A DNA stretch of 16,387 nucleotides. Origin: Myxococcota bacterium (GTDB taxonomy: Bacteria > Myxococcota_C > UBA6777). A model generated the notes under the pieces. The model worked only from the letters and a program-made list of their open reading frames with translations, was not told the DNA's origin and did not search any database. The translations under genes were made by a program, and so were the position numbers. The stretch covers positions 1-16,387 of the forward strand of contig CAUJFU010000226.1 in assembly GCA_963169055.1 (NCBI GenBank), read 5' to 3'. This document shows, one piece after another, positions 1 to 9,990 of this stretch (position 1 is its first letter; each line of letters starts with the position of its first letter).

Positions 1-1
1 G

Positions 2-106
2 TCGGTTGCTTTTCTTTTGGGCGGACCCTATAAGGGGTTGAAACAATCGCCTCCCAAACCTGCTCCTCTCGCTGTGCGACGTGCATCCGAAGAAGAAGCA
101 TCCTAG
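2..106 (+). CDS. C-terminal tail of an unidentified protein (partial, enters from the left edge)
   Basis: One frame is open from base 2 to a TAG at 104-106 and gives 34 residues. They run from a short hydrophobic piece (SVAFLLGGPYKG) through a Pro/Lys/Ala stretch to an acidic end (ASEEEAS). This composition resembles a disordered C-terminus that follows a membrane helix, and codon use matches the neighbours. The other two forward frames stop early or look random. The stop lies 92 bp before the nadA start, so the gene could share a transcript with nadA. No family can be named from so little. It could also be a chance open stretch at the window edge. Confidence 0.45.
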   Translation, partial: SVAFLLGGPYKGLKQSPPKPAPLAVRRASEEEAS

Positions 107-198
107 ACGTGGGGGGCGTGGTGTCTTGCCATCGCGAGGCACTCACCAAGGCGCGTTGTGATGGGCGATGCGCCATTATCCGATGGAGCGAGGAAACG

Positions 199-1236
199 AT
201 GCAAGTCGAACAGATGTATGAGATGTTGAAGACCAAACTGGGGGATATCGTGCCGGAGGTCGAACTTGCGATCAAAGCCGAAGTTGCGGTCGAAGTGCTG
301 GAACTCAAAAAAGCCCGAAATGCAGTGATCTTGGGACACAACTACATGGAACCAGCGTTGTTTCATTCGGTTCCGGATTATGTGGGCGATTCCTTGGGGT
401 TGAGTCATCTTGCTGCAAAGACCGACAAAGATATCATTGTTTTTTGCGGTGTGGAGTTTATGGCCGAGACTGCAAAGATCCTAAATCCCAAAAAGATCGT
501 GCTTTCGCCCGCCGAAAAGGCGGGATGTTCGTTGGCTGCAAGCATCACCGCCGAAGATGTGCGAAAACTGAAAGCCCGCTACCCGGGCGTCCCTGTGATC
601 ACCTACATCAACACTTATGCCGACGTCAAAGCGGAGTGCGATATCTGCTGCACATCGGGCAACGCTGCGGCTGTGGTGAATTCTTTCCGCGAACAAACCG
701 TGATCTTTTTGCCTGACGAATACCTCGCACGCAACGTCGCCGCTGAAACGGGCAAACACATCATCGTCCCTTCCCGCGATCCCCGCCTCAACACCAAAGA
801 CTCCGTGGTCGATGTGCAGATCATCGGATGGCATGGCCGCTGCGAAGTCCACGAACAATTCACGGTCGAAGATATCGCGTCGGTTCGCGCCCAATTCCCC
901 GATGTTGTGGTTCTTGCGCACCCCGAATGCAGTCCCGAAGTCGTTGCGGCTTCGGATTTTTCGGCCAGCACCACCGCCATGATCAAGTATGTCGAGCAAG
1001 TCAAAGCCCCACGCTTCTTGTTGTTGACCGAGTGTGCGATGGGCGACAACATCGCAGGAGCCCTTCCTGACAAGGAGATGTTGCGGATGTGCAGCATCCG
1101 TTGCCCACACATGGCGCAGATCACGCTCGAAAACACACGCGATGCCCTCAAATACACGCAATATGTAATCAACGTCCCCGAAGATATCCGTATCCGAGCC
1201 GAACGCTCTGTTCTTCGGATGCTTGAGATCCAATAG
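199..1236 (+). CDS. nadA: Quinolinate synthase A (NadA)
   Basis: NadA condenses iminoaspartate with dihydroxyacetone phosphate to quinolinate, the second step of de novo NAD synthesis, using a [4Fe-4S] cluster in the cytoplasm. From the ATG at 199 the protein has 345 residues, normal for the family. Motifs seen are FCGVEFMAE (Cys83), the NTYADVKAECDICCTS block (about 138-153), GRCEVHEQF (Cys215), HPEC (Cys244) and RCPHM (Cys302). By analogy with characterised NadA, Cys83, Cys215 and Cys302 are the likely cluster ligands. A GTG at 109 would add 30 residues of non-conserved, shadow-like sequence. The ATG has AGG about 6 nt upstream and gives the usual N-terminus, so it was chosen. nadB follows after 87 bp, making a nadAB pair; nadC is not in the window. 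Confidence 0.96.
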   Translation: MQVEQMYEMLKTKLGDIVPEVELAIKAEVAVEVLELKKARNAVILGHNYMEPALFHSVPDYVGDSLGLSHLAAKTDKDIIVFCGVEFMAETAKILNPKKIVLSPAEKAGCSLAASITAEDVRKLKARYPGVPVITYINTYADVKAECDICCTSGNAAAVVNSFREQTVIFLPDEYLARNVAAETGKHIIVPSRDPRLNTKDSVVDVQIIGWHGRCEVHEQFTVEDIASVRAQFPDVVVLAHPECSPEVVAASDFSASTTAMIKYVEQVKAPRFLLLTECAMGDNIAGALPDKEMLRMCSIRCPHMAQITLENTRDALKYTQYVINVPEDIRIRAERSVLRMLEIQ

Positions 1237-1268
1237 ACGGGACGCTCTCGCAAAAGAGAGGGGCTTTG

Positions 1269-1299
1269 TTTCGCAGGTGTTCAACATCTGTTCGCGAAA
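1269..1299 (+). promoter_or_regulatory. Stem-loop in the nadA-nadB spacer
   Basis: TTTCGC at 1269-1274 pairs with GCGAAA at 1294-1299. Inside it AGGTGT (1275-1280) pairs with ACATCT (1284-1289) around a TCA loop, with one G-U pair and a four-base GTTC bulge on the 3' side. That makes about 12 pairs, ending 24 nt before the nadB ATG and just before its Shine-Dalgarno (GGATAGGA, 1307-1314). No U-run follows, so it is not a classical terminator. A role in mRNA processing, stability or nadB translation is inference. Confidence 0.45.
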
Positions 1300-1323
1300 A
1301 TGTAACGGATAGGAAAAACAGCC

Positions 1324-2895
1324 ATGCAAGGCGAATCGATCGTTGCAGAGGTCTTGGTGCTTGGAAGTGGGATCGCGGGCGCAACAACCGCGCTGCAATT
1401 GGCGGATGCTGGGGTCGATGTGTTGTTGGTGACACGCGCCCGTGAACCCGAAGAATCGAACACGTTTTACGCACAAGGCGGCATTATTTACGAAGGGAAG
1501 GGGGATTCCGCAGCGCTGCTGATCGAGGACTTGGAACGTGCGGGAGCAGGGCATTGCAACCCCGAAGCTGTCGCGGTTTTGGCCGAGGAAGGGCCGCGCC
1601 TTGTGCGTGAGATATTGCTCGAAAAAGTCGGTGTTCACTTCGATTTGACGGGCGATGGGGATTTGTCTTTGGTGCGCGAAGGCTCACACGCGGCCTCGCG
1701 GATCATTCATGCTGCCGATGCGACGGGAAAAGCCATCGAGATCGCGTTGCTGCAAAAGCTCAAACAACACCCAAACATTCGGATCTTGAGTGCGCATACC
1801 GCTGTGGACTTGCTCACTCCTTCGCATCATTCGCGCAATCGCTTGGCGGTGTACGAGCCGCAAAGCTGTGTCGGGGCTTATGTTCTCGATCAAGCAGGGG
1901 ATCGCGTCTTGACCTGCATCGGGAAAAAAACGGTCTTGGCGACGGGCGGACTCGGACAGATCTTTTTGCGTACCACCAACCCCCAAGGATCACGCGGTGA
2001 CGGTTTGGCGATGGCTTATCGCGCAGGTGCGCGGGTGATCAACGCCGAATTTGTGCAGTTTCACCCCACCGCCTTTTATGCCCAAGATGCCGCTCAGTTC
2101 TTAATCTCAGAGGCTGTTCGTGGTGAAGGAGCCCGCCTTGTCGATGCTCAAGGCGTCCCTTTTATGCAGCGCTACGACGAAGAATGGAAAGACCTTGCTC
2201 CCCGCGATGTTGTGGCTCGTAGCATCCACCGCGAGATGCTCCAACACGCCATCCCCCACGTCTATCTAGACTTGCGCTCCTATCTCGAACCCGAACACAT
2301 CCTCAAGCATTTCCCCAACATCTACCAAAAAAGCCTTACGTTCGGCGTCGACATCACGGAAGATCTTGTTCCCGTCGTTCCTGCCGCGCATTACGCTTGC
2401 GGGGGCGTCTGGGTCGATATGTGGGGACGTACCACGCTCCAACACCTGTATGCCGTCGGCGAAGTCTCTTGCACAGGGGTTCATGGAGCCAATCGCCTCG
2501 CAAGTGCCTCTCTCCTTGAAGCCCTCGTCTGGGGGGCTCGTGCCGCCGATGATATCCTTGCAACGTTGCCCCAAACCCGCTCCTCTCATCACGCTTCGAT
2601 CCCTCCTTGGTCTTATCTTGGCGTCGATCCCCCTGACCCCGCCTTGATCAGCCAAGATATGTCCTCGATCAAAAGCATTATGTGGAATTATGTGGGCCTC
2701 GTCCGTACCACCCAACGCCTTGAACGCGCCATCCGCGAGCTTCGCAACCTCGAAACCGAGATCGAAGAATTCTATCGCTCCGCACGCATCCAAGATAGCC
2801 TGCTTGGACTCCGCAACGCCGTCCGTACCGCCCTAATCGTCGCTCAATCCGCTTGGGCCAACCGACAAAGCATGGGCTGCCACTACCGCGAATAG
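1324..2895 (+). CDS. nadB: L-aspartate oxidase (NadB)
   Basis: NadB is the FAD flavoenzyme that oxidises L-aspartate to iminoaspartate, which NadA consumes. The 523 residues are close to the usual length (about 540). The N-terminal dinucleotide fold shows GSGIAG at 14-19. SNTFYAQGG follows, then the substrate-side EGSHAASRIIHAADATG block near 118-135, HPTAFY at 247-252, PRDVVAR with Arg294, HYACGG starting at His356, and GANRLASASLLEA with Arg391. By motif these last three match the catalytic Arg290, His351 and Arg386 of the E. coli enzyme. The fold is shared with succinate dehydrogenase/fumarate reductase flavoproteins, but the length and nadA neighbour decide for NadB. The ATG has GGATAGGA 9 nt upstream. 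Third codon positions look G-rich at the 5' end and C-rich in the last third. The gene ends convergently with ligA. Confidence 0.96.
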   Translation: MQGESIVAEVLVLGSGIAGATTALQLADAGVDVLLVTRAREPEESNTFYAQGGIIYEGKGDSAALLIEDLERAGAGHCNPEAVAVLAEEGPRLVREILLEKVGVHFDLTGDGDLSLVREGSHAASRIIHAADATGKAIEIALLQKLKQHPNIRILSAHTAVDLLTPSHHSRNRLAVYEPQSCVGAYVLDQAGDRVLTCIGKKTVLATGGLGQIFLRTTNPQGSRGDGLAMAYRAGARVINAEFVQFHPTAFYAQDAAQFLISEAVRGEGARLVDAQGVPFMQRYDEEWKDLAPRDVVARSIHREMLQHAIPHVYLDLRSYLEPEHILKHFPNIYQKSLTFGVDITEDLVPVVPAAHYACGGVWVDMWGRTTLQHLYAVGEVSCTGVHGANRLASASLLEALVWGARAADDILATLPQTRSSHHASIPPWSYLGVDPPDPALISQDMSSIKSIMWNYVGLVRTTQRLERAIRELRNLETEIEEFYRSARIQDSLLGLRNAVRTALIVAQSAWANRQSMGCHYRE

Positions 2896-2959
2896 CCCCG
2901 CGTTGGCTTCGCTTTCGGGATCGTCTCGGAGTTCAAACCATTTAACGAGGACATCGCGG

Positions 2960-3000
2960 ACACAGGTGCATGAGTTTGGCGGGGGCGAAGAGAGGGGGGG
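2960..3000 (-). terminator. C-rich tract immediately after the ligA stop (possible Rho-type termination region)
   Basis: Reading the minus strand, the ligA TAG is followed directly by seven C residues and then a C/T-rich, G-poor stretch. No intrinsic hairpin plus U-run was found in the 105-bp convergent nadB/ligA spacer (2896-3000), on either strand. C-rich, G-poor RNA is the known loading preference of Rho, so Rho-dependent termination is a reasonable but unproven reading. No gene was recognised in the spacer. Confidence 0.25.
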
Positions 3001-5124
<2,124 letters not shown>

Positions 5125-5274
5125 TCAAGGCTTTTGGTGTAGCGCAATTGAGGGGGAGAAGCAAGGAAGGGGGGGATGGTTGTGTCGGAGGGGAGGAGCC
5201 AAGAGACGCATGTTCTCTTGTGGCAAGGGAGTGTGATAGAAGGAGTGGGCAGTTCAAGAGCGAAGGAGAGCGAG

Positions 5275-5883
5275 ATGATCGGTCGTTTGCGTGGGAAAGT
5301 CTGGGAAAAGAAAGTGGATGCGGTGTTGTTGGATGTAGGTGGGGTGGGGTATGACGTGCAGATATCCTTGACGACGTACAACGATCTACCCGAAGAGGGG
5401 AAAGAGGCGGTGTTGCATATCCACACGCATGTACGGGAAGATCAGTTGGTGTTGATGGGATTTTCGACGTCCCAAGAGCGGGTGTTGTTTCGGCTGTTGT
5501 TGTTGGTGTCGGGGATCGGGCCACGTATGGCGTTGAACATCTTGAGCGGGATCACGCCGCCCGAGTTGGTGGATGCGTTGAAGCGGGGATTGCATGTGCG
5601 ACTGACGGCGATCCCGGGGGTTGGGCAGAAAAAGGCCGAGCGGTTGGTGGTAGATCTGCGAGACAAGGTGATCGATCTGGATCTGGGTTGGGCCTCGGAA
5701 GAAACGAAGCAAGCGGATAAGGCTAAGGAAACGACAGAAGATCTCAAGTCGGCGTTGTTGAATATGGGTTACAGAGCAGCCCAAGTGGAGCAAGTGGTGG
5801 GGTTGTTGCGCCGCGAGATCGAAGATGGCGTATCCTTGGGCGAGTTGGTGCGCATCGGTTTGCAAAAGCTCACAAAAGGTTGA
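5275..5883 (+). CDS. ruvA: Holliday junction branch migration protein RuvA
   Basis: RuvA binds four-way DNA junctions as a tetramer or octamer and loads the RuvB motor. The 202-residue product has the family's length and opening (MIGRLRG). It has the N-terminal OB domain (1-62, with GGVGYDV at 22-28), two helix-hairpin-helix motifs (SGIGPRMALNIL at 79-90 and IPGVGQKKAERL at 113-124), an acidic/polar flexible linker (about 138-157) and domain III (158-202, ALLNMGY), which contacts RuvB. An upstream in-frame ATG at 5176 would add 33 residues with no family counterpart. AAGGAG at 5263-5268, 6 nt before ATG 5275, settles the start. ruvB begins 65 bp downstream on the same strand. The roughly 207-bp divergent spacer to ligA is G-rich on the plus strand and showed no convincing promoter. 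Confidence 0.96.
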   Translation: MIGRLRGKVWEKKVDAVLLDVGGVGYDVQISLTTYNDLPEEGKEAVLHIHTHVREDQLVLMGFSTSQERVLFRLLLLVSGIGPRMALNILSGITPPELVDALKRGLHVRLTAIPGVGQKKAERLVVDLRDKVIDLDLGWASEETKQADKAKETTEDLKSALLNMGYRAAQVEQVVGLLRREIEDGVSLGELVRIGLQKLTKG

Positions 5884-5948
5884 GGGGCGAGAGTCGAGGG
5901 GAAGGCCAAAGCAAGCAAGATCGGCGGGTGTCGCCGTAGGAGGTTGAG

Positions 5949-7013
5949 ATGGCAAAGTCACAACAAGCGCAACATGAAGCGGCGGTCGATCAAGGGCGAT
6001 CGGTTTTGCAGCCTGTGGCGACACGAGAAGAGCGAGTGTTGGATCGGACGCTGCGTCCGCGATCATTTGACGACTACATCGGGCAGGACGAGTTGAAAGA
6101 GAACTTGCGGGTGTTTGTAGCAGCGGCGAAGCTACGGGGGGAACCATTGGATCACTTGTTGTTGTGCGGTCCGCCCGGGTTGGGGAAGACATCGATGGCG
6201 CGGTTGATTGCGGAAGAGCTGGGGGTGGGGATCCAGATCACAAGTGGTCCGGCCTTGGAGCGCAAGGGCGATTTAGCGGGATTGCTGACGAACTTGCAGG
6301 CGCGGGATATCTTGTTTATTGACGAGATCCATCGGTTGAATGCGGTGGTGGAAGAGAACTTGTATCCAGCGATGGAGGACTTTGAATTTGACTACGTGGT
6401 GGGGGAAGGGCCGCACGCACGGAGTTTGAAGTTGCCGTTGGCTCCGTTTACGTTGATTGGGGCGACGACACGGACGGGATTGTTGACATCGCCGATGCGG
6501 GATCGATTTGGGATCATCAGCCGTTTGCAATACTACAGCATGGAGGCGTTGAAGCAGATCGTGCAGCGGAGTGCATCGCTGTTGGAGATCGAAGTGGAGG
6601 AGGGCGGAGCGACGGAGATCGGGAAACGTGCGCGGGGGACACCGCGTATTGCGAATCGATTGTTGCGGAGGGTGCGGGACTTTGCTCAAGTGAAAGGCCA
6701 AGGCAGCATCAACCAAGAGATCGCGGATCATGCGTTGTGGCGTTTGGGGATCGACGCATTGGGTTTGGACGCGATGGATAGGCGTCTTTTGTTGACAATT
6801 GTCGAGAAATTTGACGGTGGACCCGTAGGGGTGGAGAGTTTGGCTGCTGCGGTAGGTGAAGAGGCTGGAACGATTGAGGATGTGTATGAACCGTTTTTGA
6901 TCCAGCAAGGTCTATTGCAGCGGACCCCACGGGGTCGTGTGGTGACACGCGGCGGCTTGGCGCATATTGAGAAAGAAACCGTCACAGCAGGACAACAAGC
7001 CATGCTGTTCTAA
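5949..7013 (+). CDS. ruvB: Holliday junction branch migration ATPase RuvB
   Basis: RuvB is the AAA+ hexameric ring that pumps DNA through the RuvA-bound junction using ATP. The 354 residues fit the family. Motifs are [11 protein letters not shown] (36-46), Walker A GPPGLGKT (74-81), Walker B FIDEIHRL (123-130), the sensor segment GATTRTG (171-177), the arginine-finger segment MRDRFG (183-188), [18 protein letters not shown] in the small AAA+ domain, and a C-terminal winged helix with [11 protein letters not shown] and RTPRGR. A 26-residue N-terminal extension precedes the conserved part, within the usual variation. AGGAGG lies 5 nt before the ATG, a near-ideal ribosome site. The gene is probably co-transcribed with ruvA; ruvC is not adjacent. 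A 160-bp spacer follows to the 3D lipoprotein, with no clear terminator. Confidence 0.97.
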   Translation: MAKSQQAQHEAAVDQGRSVLQPVATREERVLDRTLRPRSFDDYIGQDELKENLRVFVAAAKLRGEPLDHLLLCGPPGLGKTSMARLIAEELGVGIQITSGPALERKGDLAGLLTNLQARDILFIDEIHRLNAVVEENLYPAMEDFEFDYVVGEGPHARSLKLPLAPFTLIGATTRTGLLTSPMRDRFGIISRLQYYSMEALKQIVQRSASLLEIEVEEGGATEIGKRARGTPRIANRLLRRVRDFAQVKGQGSINQEIADHALWRLGIDALGLDAMDRRLLLTIVEKFDGGPVGVESLAAAVGEEAGTIEDVYEPFLIQQGLLQRTPRGRVVTRGGLAHIEKETVTAGQQAMLF

Positions 7014-7173
7014 CGGATAGGCGCAAACGTGCGGAGGTCGAAGCCAACGTCAAACACACGATCCTTCTTTGGTATAGAAAAGAGATCCCAAAAAAGCGCA
7101 GGCAGGAGAGGGCCGTTTTGCAAGCGGAGGACTCGGCTGGACCGACTTTTGTGGGGCAGACGGAGGAAGTGTG

Positions 7174-7866
7174 ATGGTGTGGAAGATGTGGCCAAAACGA
7201 CCTCGCCCGCAGTGGAGTGTGGCGATGGGAGCGGTGATGTTTCTCGTGGCATGTGCGTTATCGGGTTGTGCGACGACACCGCCTGTACGTCAACAAGAAG
7301 GATTGGATCTGGGGAGCCATCGTTTGACGGTGTATTGGTTGGCGCAAGAAACCAAGCGTCGTCGCCAAGTGGCGTTGTATAAGAAGAATCGGCGTTGGAT
7401 GTGGGTTTCGCAGCGATTTGCGTCTTCATTGCGGATACAAGGGACAGGGCGGTTGAGGGATGGGCGATTGGTGCAGTATGCGGGTCCGTGCCAACCGTCG
7501 GGGGATCGTTGTATGGTGGTGAGACAGATCGATCGGCGGTTGTTTCCGATGGGGGTGGGGGCATCGGGGATGCCGTTAGCCCCATTTCGTTCGGTAGCGG
7601 TGGATACGACGCGCATTCCGTTGGGGACGCGGTTGTATATACCTGCGGTGCGGCGTTTGTTGCGAAATGCGGGTGTTCCGCATCATGGATGTTTTTTGGC
7701 GGATGATCGGGGTGGGCGGATCAAGGGAGCGCGGATCGACTTGTTTGTGGGGAACCGCGCCTTGTTTGAGCGTTATTTGGCGAAGCGGATGCCGCGTGAT
7801 GTGCGTGTGTATACACGGCATCCTCGATGTGAGCGGTTGCCCGAACGCTCGGTCGCCAAACGATAA
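7174..7866 (+). CDS. 3D-domain lipoprotein, predicted peptidoglycan-associated
   Basis: The 230-residue product begins with a basic N-terminus, a hydrophobic stretch (about 15-30) and a lipobox LSGC with Cys32, so it should be a lipid-anchored envelope protein. The C-terminal half carries a 3D domain, named for three conserved aspartates: VAVDTTRIPLGT (Asp144), LADDRGGRIKG (Asp177/178) and ARIDLFVG (Asp189). The fold is the double-psi beta-barrel also found at the C-terminus of MltA lytic transglycosylases. The MltA catalytic first domain is absent. A middle block with GTGRLRDGRLVQYAG and a Cys pair (Cys106, Cys113) resembles my memory of stand-alone 3D proteins in this part of the tree. A GTG at 7171 directly precedes the ATG; GGAGG at 7162-7166 is 7 nt before the ATG, which was preferred. 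Cell-wall cleavage is plausible but unproven. Confidence 0.8.
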   Translation: MVWKMWPKRPRPQWSVAMGAVMFLVACALSGCATTPPVRQQEGLDLGSHRLTVYWLAQETKRRRQVALYKKNRRWMWVSQRFASSLRIQGTGRLRDGRLVQYAGPCQPSGDRCMVVRQIDRRLFPMGVGASGMPLAPFRSVAVDTTRIPLGTRLYIPAVRRLLRNAGVPHHGCFLADDRGGRIKGARIDLFVGNRALFERYLAKRMPRDVRVYTRHPRCERLPERSVAKR

Positions 7867-7908
7867 GGCCCGCGTGGGCGTCTGTATGGGGTTGTGAGCG
7901 TATCGTGC

Positions 7909-7937
7909 TTGACAGGTGTGTGGTCCTGTCGCAATAT
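7909..7937 (+). promoter_or_regulatory. Candidate sigma70-type promoter with an internal inverted repeat, driving the TerB-like gene
   Basis: A perfect -35 TTGACA at 7909-7914 is followed after exactly 17 bp by CAATAT at 7932-7937, which keeps the A, A and T of the consensus -10. Across the -35 and spacer, GACAGG (7911-7916) is a perfect inverted repeat of CCTGTC (7925-7930) with an 8-bp centre, a geometry expected of a repressor operator. Transcription would start near 7944, leaving a leader of about 140 nt before ATG 8084. The assignment is by pattern only. Confidence 0.5.
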
Positions 7938-8083
7938 CCCGCATGTTTTTTCAGAGCTTGCCTGCGCTTGGCGTGGTTTGGTGCGTTGCGTTCGGTGTAT
8001 CCGAGACTTGGAGGCAAGGACGCAGAGCAAAAGAAACTGCGCGAGGTCGGTCTGTTAACTTTAGCGATCACGAGGTTCGTGCG

Positions 8084-9721
8084 ATGTCGATGCAAGATGT
8101 ACTCAAGAAGATCAACAAAGATCCAAAGCTCAAGCAGGCGATGGAGACGTTGCAACTCAACGAAAAGAGCTTTCGGTTTTTGCCGATCTTTCCGTTGATT
8201 TATGTGGCGTGGGCGGATGGTTCGTTTCAAGAGAAAGAGATGGAAAAGATCCTTGAGATCGTGGAAGAAAACGGTCTGATGAACGCGGATGGTGCGGGGA
8301 TCTTGAAAGTGTGGTTAGATCGCAATCAACGCCCATCGGATGAGTTTTTTGTGAGCGGGTTGCGTTTGGTGGCTGCCGTGTTGAAGCACATCCGTCCCGA
8401 ACACAAAGGAAACTTGTTGCATTTGTGTGAGGTGGTGGCGGATTCTTCGGGTGGAGTGGGCGGTGTCGGTCGCGTGAGCAGCGAAGAGCGCAAAGCGATG
8501 GGACAGATCGCCGAGTTGTTGGGCGTGGGAGATGAGAAAGCGCTGGATCGGATGCTCGAAAAGATGCGTCATGAGCTTTCTCCCGAAGAGTTGGAGTGGT
8601 CCCCCACCCAAGTGAGTCCGAAGTGGATCGCGATCAATGCGGTGATGGCGTCGTTGGTGACGGGTGGCGTGTTTTTTGGCCTGTCGCGTTGGTATGGGGA
8701 TTTTGTGGTCAGCGAAGGACACAACTTTATCTTTTTGATGGCAGCGCTGATCCTTCCGCAGGTTGGTTTCTTTTTGGGCAGCATGTTGACGGCACGCCTG
8801 AGTACGGGCAACACCGCTCGCGAAGGTGTGTTTGGGACAGCGGTGGCGATCATCGCCGCTTCGTTGATCGGGGTGTTCTTTTTGGGAGCGACCTCCAAGA
8901 AATACGCGGGCTATAACGTGGTGGAGCCTGATCCGCTGTTGTTTCCGTTGTGTTCAGCCACCAAAGTGACGGGCCAACGATGTTTGCGCGTTGAGGACAA
9001 CAGGGGCAAAAAGATCTGTCGTTTGATGAAGGATCACCAAGCCGATCCAAAGAAAGAGCGACTAGGTCGTCGCCACCGCGACTGGTTCCCGACCGAAGAT
9101 TGCAAACAAGACAGTCAATCGAAGGATCTGTATCAAGTGAGTCTGCGGCCCGAACGTGTCTTGTCCAAGGGCTATTATCCGTTGTGTTCCGAGTCCGATG
9201 ATGCGAAACAGCCTTGTATCCGTGTGGGAGCGGTCGACGATCGCGCCAACACTTACTGTCGCGTGATGCCGAATAAAAATGCAGAACTCGACAAGGTCGG
9301 AAAAGGCGAGAAGTTCAAGGATTGGTTCCCTGCGCCGCGTTATTGTCGAGCGTTGTTTGCGCGGGTTTACAAAGTCTGGCGCAAGGACGGCGCAGCGACG
9401 AACTTTGTGGGCTTCTATCCGTTGTGCAGCGATGTGTCCGGGGCCAATCAACCGTGTCTCTATCACAAGCGCCGCCCCCAACCCGGTCAGACTCTTGGTG
9501 AATCTGTGTGCGTGGTTTCGGATAGTCCGACGATTCCGCGAGATGATATCAAGCTTGCAGAACAACCCTACGAAAACTGGTATCCGCAAGAGCTGTGTAA
9601 AGAAACCGAAGGCACGACCTTCTTTTATGTGTTGTTTGCCTTCTTTGGTTTTGCGATCACAGCCTTCTTTGCGTCCTACTTTGGCGGATGGGTGGGCGAG
9701 CGCTGGCAAGGAACCGTTTGA
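8084..9721 (+). CDS. TerB-like membrane protein with three Cys-rich extracytoplasmic repeats; function unknown
   Basis: The 545-residue product has a cytoplasmic helical domain (about 25-150) resembling the TerB/tellurite-resistance fold, including IYVAWADGSFQEKEMEKI. Three membrane spans follow (about 181-203, 214-237, 248-270). A roughly 235-residue segment then carries three copies of a four-cysteine repeat (287-340, 365-421, 445-505), and a fourth span lies at 512-537. Positive charges between spans 2 and 3 put the N-terminus inside and the repeats outside, where disulfides could form. A longer frame begins at 7916, but its first 56 codons look non-coding and hold the promoter. GAGG at 8072-8075 lies 8 nt before ATG 8084. 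The TerB assignment is moderate; I do not recognise the repeat domain. An envelope sensor or scaffold is possible, but no function is claimed. Confidence 0.8.
   Translation: MSMQDVLKKINKDPKLKQAMETLQLNEKSFRFLPIFPLIYVAWADGSFQEKEMEKILEIVEENGLMNADGAGILKVWLDRNQRPSDEFFVSGLRLVAAVLKHIRPEHKGNLLHLCEVVADSSGGVGGVGRVSSEERKAMGQIAELLGVGDEKALDRMLEKMRHELSPEELEWSPTQVSPKWIAINAVMASLVTGGVFFGLSRWYGDFVVSEGHNFIFLMAALILPQVGFFLGSMLTARLSTGNTAREGVFGTAVAIIAASLIGVFFLGATSKKYAGYNVVEPDPLLFPLCSATKVTGQRCLRVEDNRGKKICRLMKDHQADPKKERLGRRHRDWFPTEDCKQDSQSKDLYQVSLRPERVLSKGYYPLCSESDDAKQPCIRVGAVDDRANTYCRVMPNKNAELDKVGKGEKFKDWFPAPRYCRALFARVYKVWRKDGAATNFVGFYPLCSDVSGANQPCLYHKRRPQPGQTLGESVCVVSDSPTIPRDDIKLAEQPYENWYPQELCKETEGTTFFYVLFAFFGFAITAFFASYFGGWVGERWQGTV
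8942..9598 (+). repeat. Three tandem four-cysteine protein repeats
   Basis: Copies span 8942-9103, 9176-9346 and 9416-9598. Each opens with an aromatic residue and PLCS, then has exactly nine residues between the first two cysteines (C290-C300, C368-C378, C448-C458). A third Cys follows after 11, 13 or 17 residues. Each closes with a W(F/Y)P motif followed 4-5 residues later by the fourth Cys (C340, C421, C505). The DNA copies have diverged, so the duplication is old and the amino-acid pattern is under constraint. Confidence 0.85.
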
Positions 9722-9844
9722 AGCTTGTTTGTTGCGGGGACTTTTTGTTGGGCAAGGGACGGCTTTTTTCAAAAAGTGAACAACATCTTCACCCACGGCA
9801 AGCTACACTGCCCACCTGAGACGTTGCACCTGCGAGTGTCGAAG

Positions 9845-9933
9845 AGGCGCTTGCCGCCTGTGATACACAGGTCTTGTGCGAAGTTCTTGCGTGAGGACGC
9901 ACTCTTGGGGTAAGATGCGCCTTTTCGTCTTAC
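9845..9933. other. Cluster of four small inverted repeats
   Basis: Within 89 bp are AGGCG/CGCCT (9845-9859, 5-nt loop), CCTGTG/CACAGG (9857-9871, 3-nt loop), TGCGT/ACGCA (9888-9901, 4-nt loop) and GTAAGA/TCTTAC (9910-9933, 12-nt loop). The first two share bases 9857-9859, so they cannot both form. This could be a structured leader, a small RNA, or a set of protein sites, but short stems also arise by chance in GC-rich DNA. Confidence 0.3.
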
Positions 9934-9990
9934 AAAAACGCGTGGAGTTTTGAGAAGCCGAAGGCATCGTTCGACAAGCGTGTTGAAGAG

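Noticed and set aside
160-178. Imperfect inverted repeat ATGGGCG-ATG-CGCCAT before nadA as a possible NAD-responsive operator.
   Set aside because: It has one bulge and short arms, matches no NAD-regulator site I know, and no promoter could be placed next to it.
481-1638. Long minus-strand frame opposite nadA and the start of nadB.
   Set aside because: It spans two well-recognised genes in the opposite direction and shows no family motif.
2835-2958. Minus-strand open stretch across the nadB end and the spacer that reads like protein (RDVLVKWFELRDDPES).
   Set aside because: No start codon with a ribosome site was found, it overlaps the nadB 3' end, and it is only about 50 codons long. Possibly a gene remnant, but unsupported.
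6792-6803. TTGACA overlapping the perfect palindrome GACAATTGTC.
   Set aside because: It lies within conserved ruvB coding sequence and no suitable -10 or downstream gene goes with it.
7011-7021. TAACGGATAGG after ruvB, identical to an 11-mer before nadB (1303-1313).
   Set aside because: One copy is a Shine-Dalgarno context and the other includes a stop codon; flanks are unrelated, so coincidence is likely.
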